Assembly (NCBI RefSeq): GCF_036884655.1
Contig: NC_088340.1
Coordinates: 6,345,501-6,409,500, forward strand
Length of the DNA: 64,000 bases
Direction of reading: 5' to 3'
Source of the DNA: Musa acuminata AAA Group
Taxonomy: Eukaryota > Streptophyta > Magnoliopsida > Zingiberales > Musaceae
The notes beneath the pieces are model-generated. The model saw only the letters and a list, made by a program, of their open reading frames with translations. It ran no database searches and was not told the DNA's origin. Position numbers and translations under genes: made by a program. Position 1 is the first letter of the stretch. Each line of letters opens with the position of its first letter. Positions 61,101 to 64,000 of this stretch are shown here, piece by piece.

Positions 61101-62821
61101 ATTATTGGTGGTTCTTTATTGGTTGGTGCTCATTGTTTCTTGTTTTCTATCATATAAAATTAGAAGACTAACCATGTATTATTACGGATTTAATTGATTT
61201 TATCTAAGTTGTACGTACTCTTGTATGTTCATCTATAAAAATATTGTGATCCTTTACGAACTTACAAAAGATGAGACATGTTAAGAAAGTGTTTAACTCA
61301 ACATCTTACACATTTTAACAAATATTTTATAGATAATATAAATTACAAATATATATTTTGTAAGTCATGAATGGTTGTACGAGAAAGGGTCCGAGATAGT
61401 CTTTTATGACAAAAAATTCTAATAAATACCCACAAGACACTGCTTGAACAAATCAACTATAGATAATATTCTAAAGATCAATCCAGTCATGTACCACTCA
61501 TATAGCCGAAACTAGATAAACACCCAAAATGACTATTTTGGTGATTTATTTTTAGACAGTTTTGCCTCTGCATGATAATTACACATAACTTTCATTTATA
61601 TAACTAAAAGAGCTATGAAAGTCAATCAAAATGGGGTTACTAACCCTACTACAAACCCTCTACATATTGTGTTATGCATGAACAAAATCAAAAGACACCG
61701 ATATACACAAACATTACATCAAACACCTTATGTATAATACTTATTCCTTCGACGTCCTCCCCGAAGCCTTTACGGACGCTACATCTCCTCACAATTGCTA
61801 AATCTTCAATCTTTCATTTTAGTTACAATGCACCTCTCTCAACTTCCAACCGCTTTCCGTCTCTATTGTTAAATAGTCAAACTTTGATCCACAAATGTTA
61901 CTTTCAAATTATTAACTTTAGTCAAGCGAGTTGTGTTGACCTTTGTTAGTTCAAAAGACCTTTCTTATTATGTACTAGTCTCTCAAACATCTTGTACTAC
62001 TTGAACTGGATAGATACTTGTTGGATTTTAATAAGCATTGTTTTAATAGATTTAAAAGTTTTTTAGGTCTTTTCTTTATAAAATTTGCTATTAATTTTTT
62101 TTCTACTTAGTTATCACCTCCAAGTAGGTTTACATCACTTTTGTTTTTAATTAGTATTTTATTGATAAATGAAGCAGACAATCTACTTTCAATAGAATCT
62201 ATCACCATTAGTGAGGATTTGATAATTATTATTTTTCACTAAGTCTCTTCGAAGGGTCCTTGAACATGTGTATAGCTCCTTTACTAGACAAATAAAAGAA
62301 CTAGGATATTCGATTTCACATATTCTCTTAAGAGTTAAGAAGGAAAAGATTACTTAACTTTGCCCATCTTCTAAAGGGTTATACTTTATGCACTAAGCTG
62401 GTTACAAGGCTTCGTCGACTCTTTGCTTATGCTTATGAAGCATCTAAAGTGTTTGCACTTATTGTATTAAGTTAGTTACTATAATTTGCCTCTTTATTAT
62501 TATTTAACTTCTAGAATGCAAGAAGATTTGACTGAAAAGAGTAATATTTTATTCTAACTTGGCGTAAGTCTCCGATAGTTTTAATCACCTTTAGGATTAT
62601 ATCGTCTTCTTTATAATTTCTACTGCCTACTCCTCTAAGTGGAAAATATAATACTACAAACTACCTATATTGTTCTTTGATCGAGCACTCTTGCATCAAC
62701 CTGAAATCCTCCATTTTTGGCTATCTTGATGAGAAGTCCATCGACACTGATCTTACAAAATTTTCTAACCTCTACTCTTCTGTATTATCTCAGTACTTAC
62801 AGATATAGTCTTCTAATACTC
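61101..62821. other. Intergenic region, possible old repeat, no gene recognised
   Basis: AT-rich and noncoding. 61.4-62.8 kb has the look of decayed repeat sequence (no frame longer than about 90 residues), but I can assign neither family nor ends. Confidence 0.4.
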
Positions 62822-64000
62822 TATGATCAGCCATACATTTATTTTATTATGACTATATAATGTTTTTTTGGAACACTCGGAGCATACCACCCTATGGACC
62901 GGCCAATAGGGTAGATCAAAAATGGGCGAAAAAATAGCTGGTAGCTTTTGGAGGGATATTTATGATATCTTAAAACTATTGTTTGGAAATAACGAAAAGA
63001 TGGGTTGCCATTTGAAAAGTACTAAAAAGAGAATATTTTTTTAAAAAAAATACTAATTAAATTATATGTTTGATATTTTAAGTAATTTACTATCTAATAA
63101 TTTAAATATTTTAAACAATAGTATATTTTAAATATGCACATTAAATTTTTTTCCTAAATCTGTTATTAATATTTACTTGACCATTGTTCGAATTTGATGA
63201 AATATGTATCAATTATTGGTATGAAAAAAGCAATTAAAATATAAGAATTTGACATCGCAAAATGGATTGCAACTCCTTCCTCCTCCTCCTCAAACATCTA
63301 ACTCATGCAATAGGAGAATTATCTCAAATCTAAAGAGAAATACAAAAAGGCATTTTCATGGTGGATGCTTGCTTTAATTGGGCCAAAATTATTGAACTTC
63401 TCTTGCACAGTACTACTATTCACTGGCTTTTTTTTTCGTTCTCTTTGAATCCATTATGTATGGACAGCTTTGCATCGTCATCTCAATTATCCGTCTGATT
63501 AGAACAAAAGATGATTCCAAAAATTAGACCCTGATTGCATATTAAAGAGAAAATGAGACCCGGATATTATTTGATTGAATGTGGATTTTTCTCTTTAATT
63601 TTTTTAGTACCGTGCACAGAATTTAAGTTTTTATTTGAACTATCGATGCATGAATTTTAAGTACTCATGTGAACTATGGATACATGGCGGTCCCATTCTT
63701 CTTTCACCATTACCTCTTATTTATTTTTATAAAAATATTATTATTTACATTTTATATTTCAGCATAATACAATGTTATTTTTTCTTTAAAAAAAAATAAA
63801 AATTACACTCTCACGGATTGATCAATGGTTCAACCGATGACTCATTAACCCAATCTTTTTCAAGAAAGTCAATCTCTAATCCGACTTTGATAACTACAGT
63901 TTTGAGTTTAGAATAAAGTTTGACGACATCAAATGAGAAAATGAAAATAACTATTGAGGCCCAAATGAAAGAAATTTATTTATTTATTTTTATTTATATT
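62822..64000 (+). repeat. Long direct repeat, copy 2 (runs off the window end)
   Basis: Same sequence as 54724-55919. It begins TATGATCAGCCATACA and is still matching at the last base of the window, so its true right end is unknown. In copy 1 the equivalent position lies upstream of the P450 gene. Confidence 0.93.

Noticed and set aside
1..64000. Integrated plant pararetrovirus sequence, tRNA, rRNA or organellar insertions
   Set aside because: I looked for characteristic pararetroviral motifs, tRNA-like cloverleafs and organellar genes and recognised none. Only LTR-retrotransposon and DNA-transposon signatures are present.

Overview
This is a plant nuclear genomic window, most likely from a monocot of the banana family (Musa or a close relative). 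The protein-coding genes have the structure and sequence of flowering-plant families. The S-adenosylmethionine synthase has the very high third-position GC of a monocot gene. The repeats at the left edge and around 35-38 kb look, from memory, like abundant Musa LTR repeats. The genus is an inference; the plant assignment is firm. There is no bacterial, organellar or viral gene content, and I did not find an unmistakably new biological system.

Layout. 1-4.7 kb is repeat-derived: a GC-rich LTR-like stretch, a minus-strand Ty1/copia 5' LTR with primer-binding site (1210-1539), and a complete but decayed 2.56-kb hAT transposon (1690-4248) with perfect 8-bp target duplications. At 4725-5021 lie the last two exons of an unidentified gene. 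From 7091 to 29422 runs a 12-exon CAMTA (calmodulin-binding transcription activator) gene of about 1086 codons, its introns swollen by transposon debris that includes two related non-autonomous hAT-like elements and a Ty3/gypsy remnant. Then comes S-adenosylmethionine synthase (31874-33064) with a 1.1-kb 5'UTR intron. About 9 kb of AT-rich repeats follow, including an LTR apparently nested inside an inverted LTR of the same family.

The right half holds a BAHD acyltransferase with a GC-AG intron (42149-43546), a GeBP/storekeeper-like transcription factor (44442-45770), a type I M-gamma MADS-box gene like AGL80 (51784-52476), and a five-exon CYP709-type cytochrome P450 (58947-60939). A minus-strand, deleted Ty1/copia element sits just upstream of the P450 start. 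A direct repeat of about 1.2 kb (54724-55919 and 62822-64000, offset about 8.1 kb) brackets the P450 block and suggests a tandem duplication whose second gene copy lies beyond the window.

The genes are unrelated neighbours, as usual in plants, and form no pathway or operon. The most informative observations concern transposon structure, the CAMTA gene model, the GC-AG intron, and the P450 duplication with its retrotransposon-altered 5' flank.
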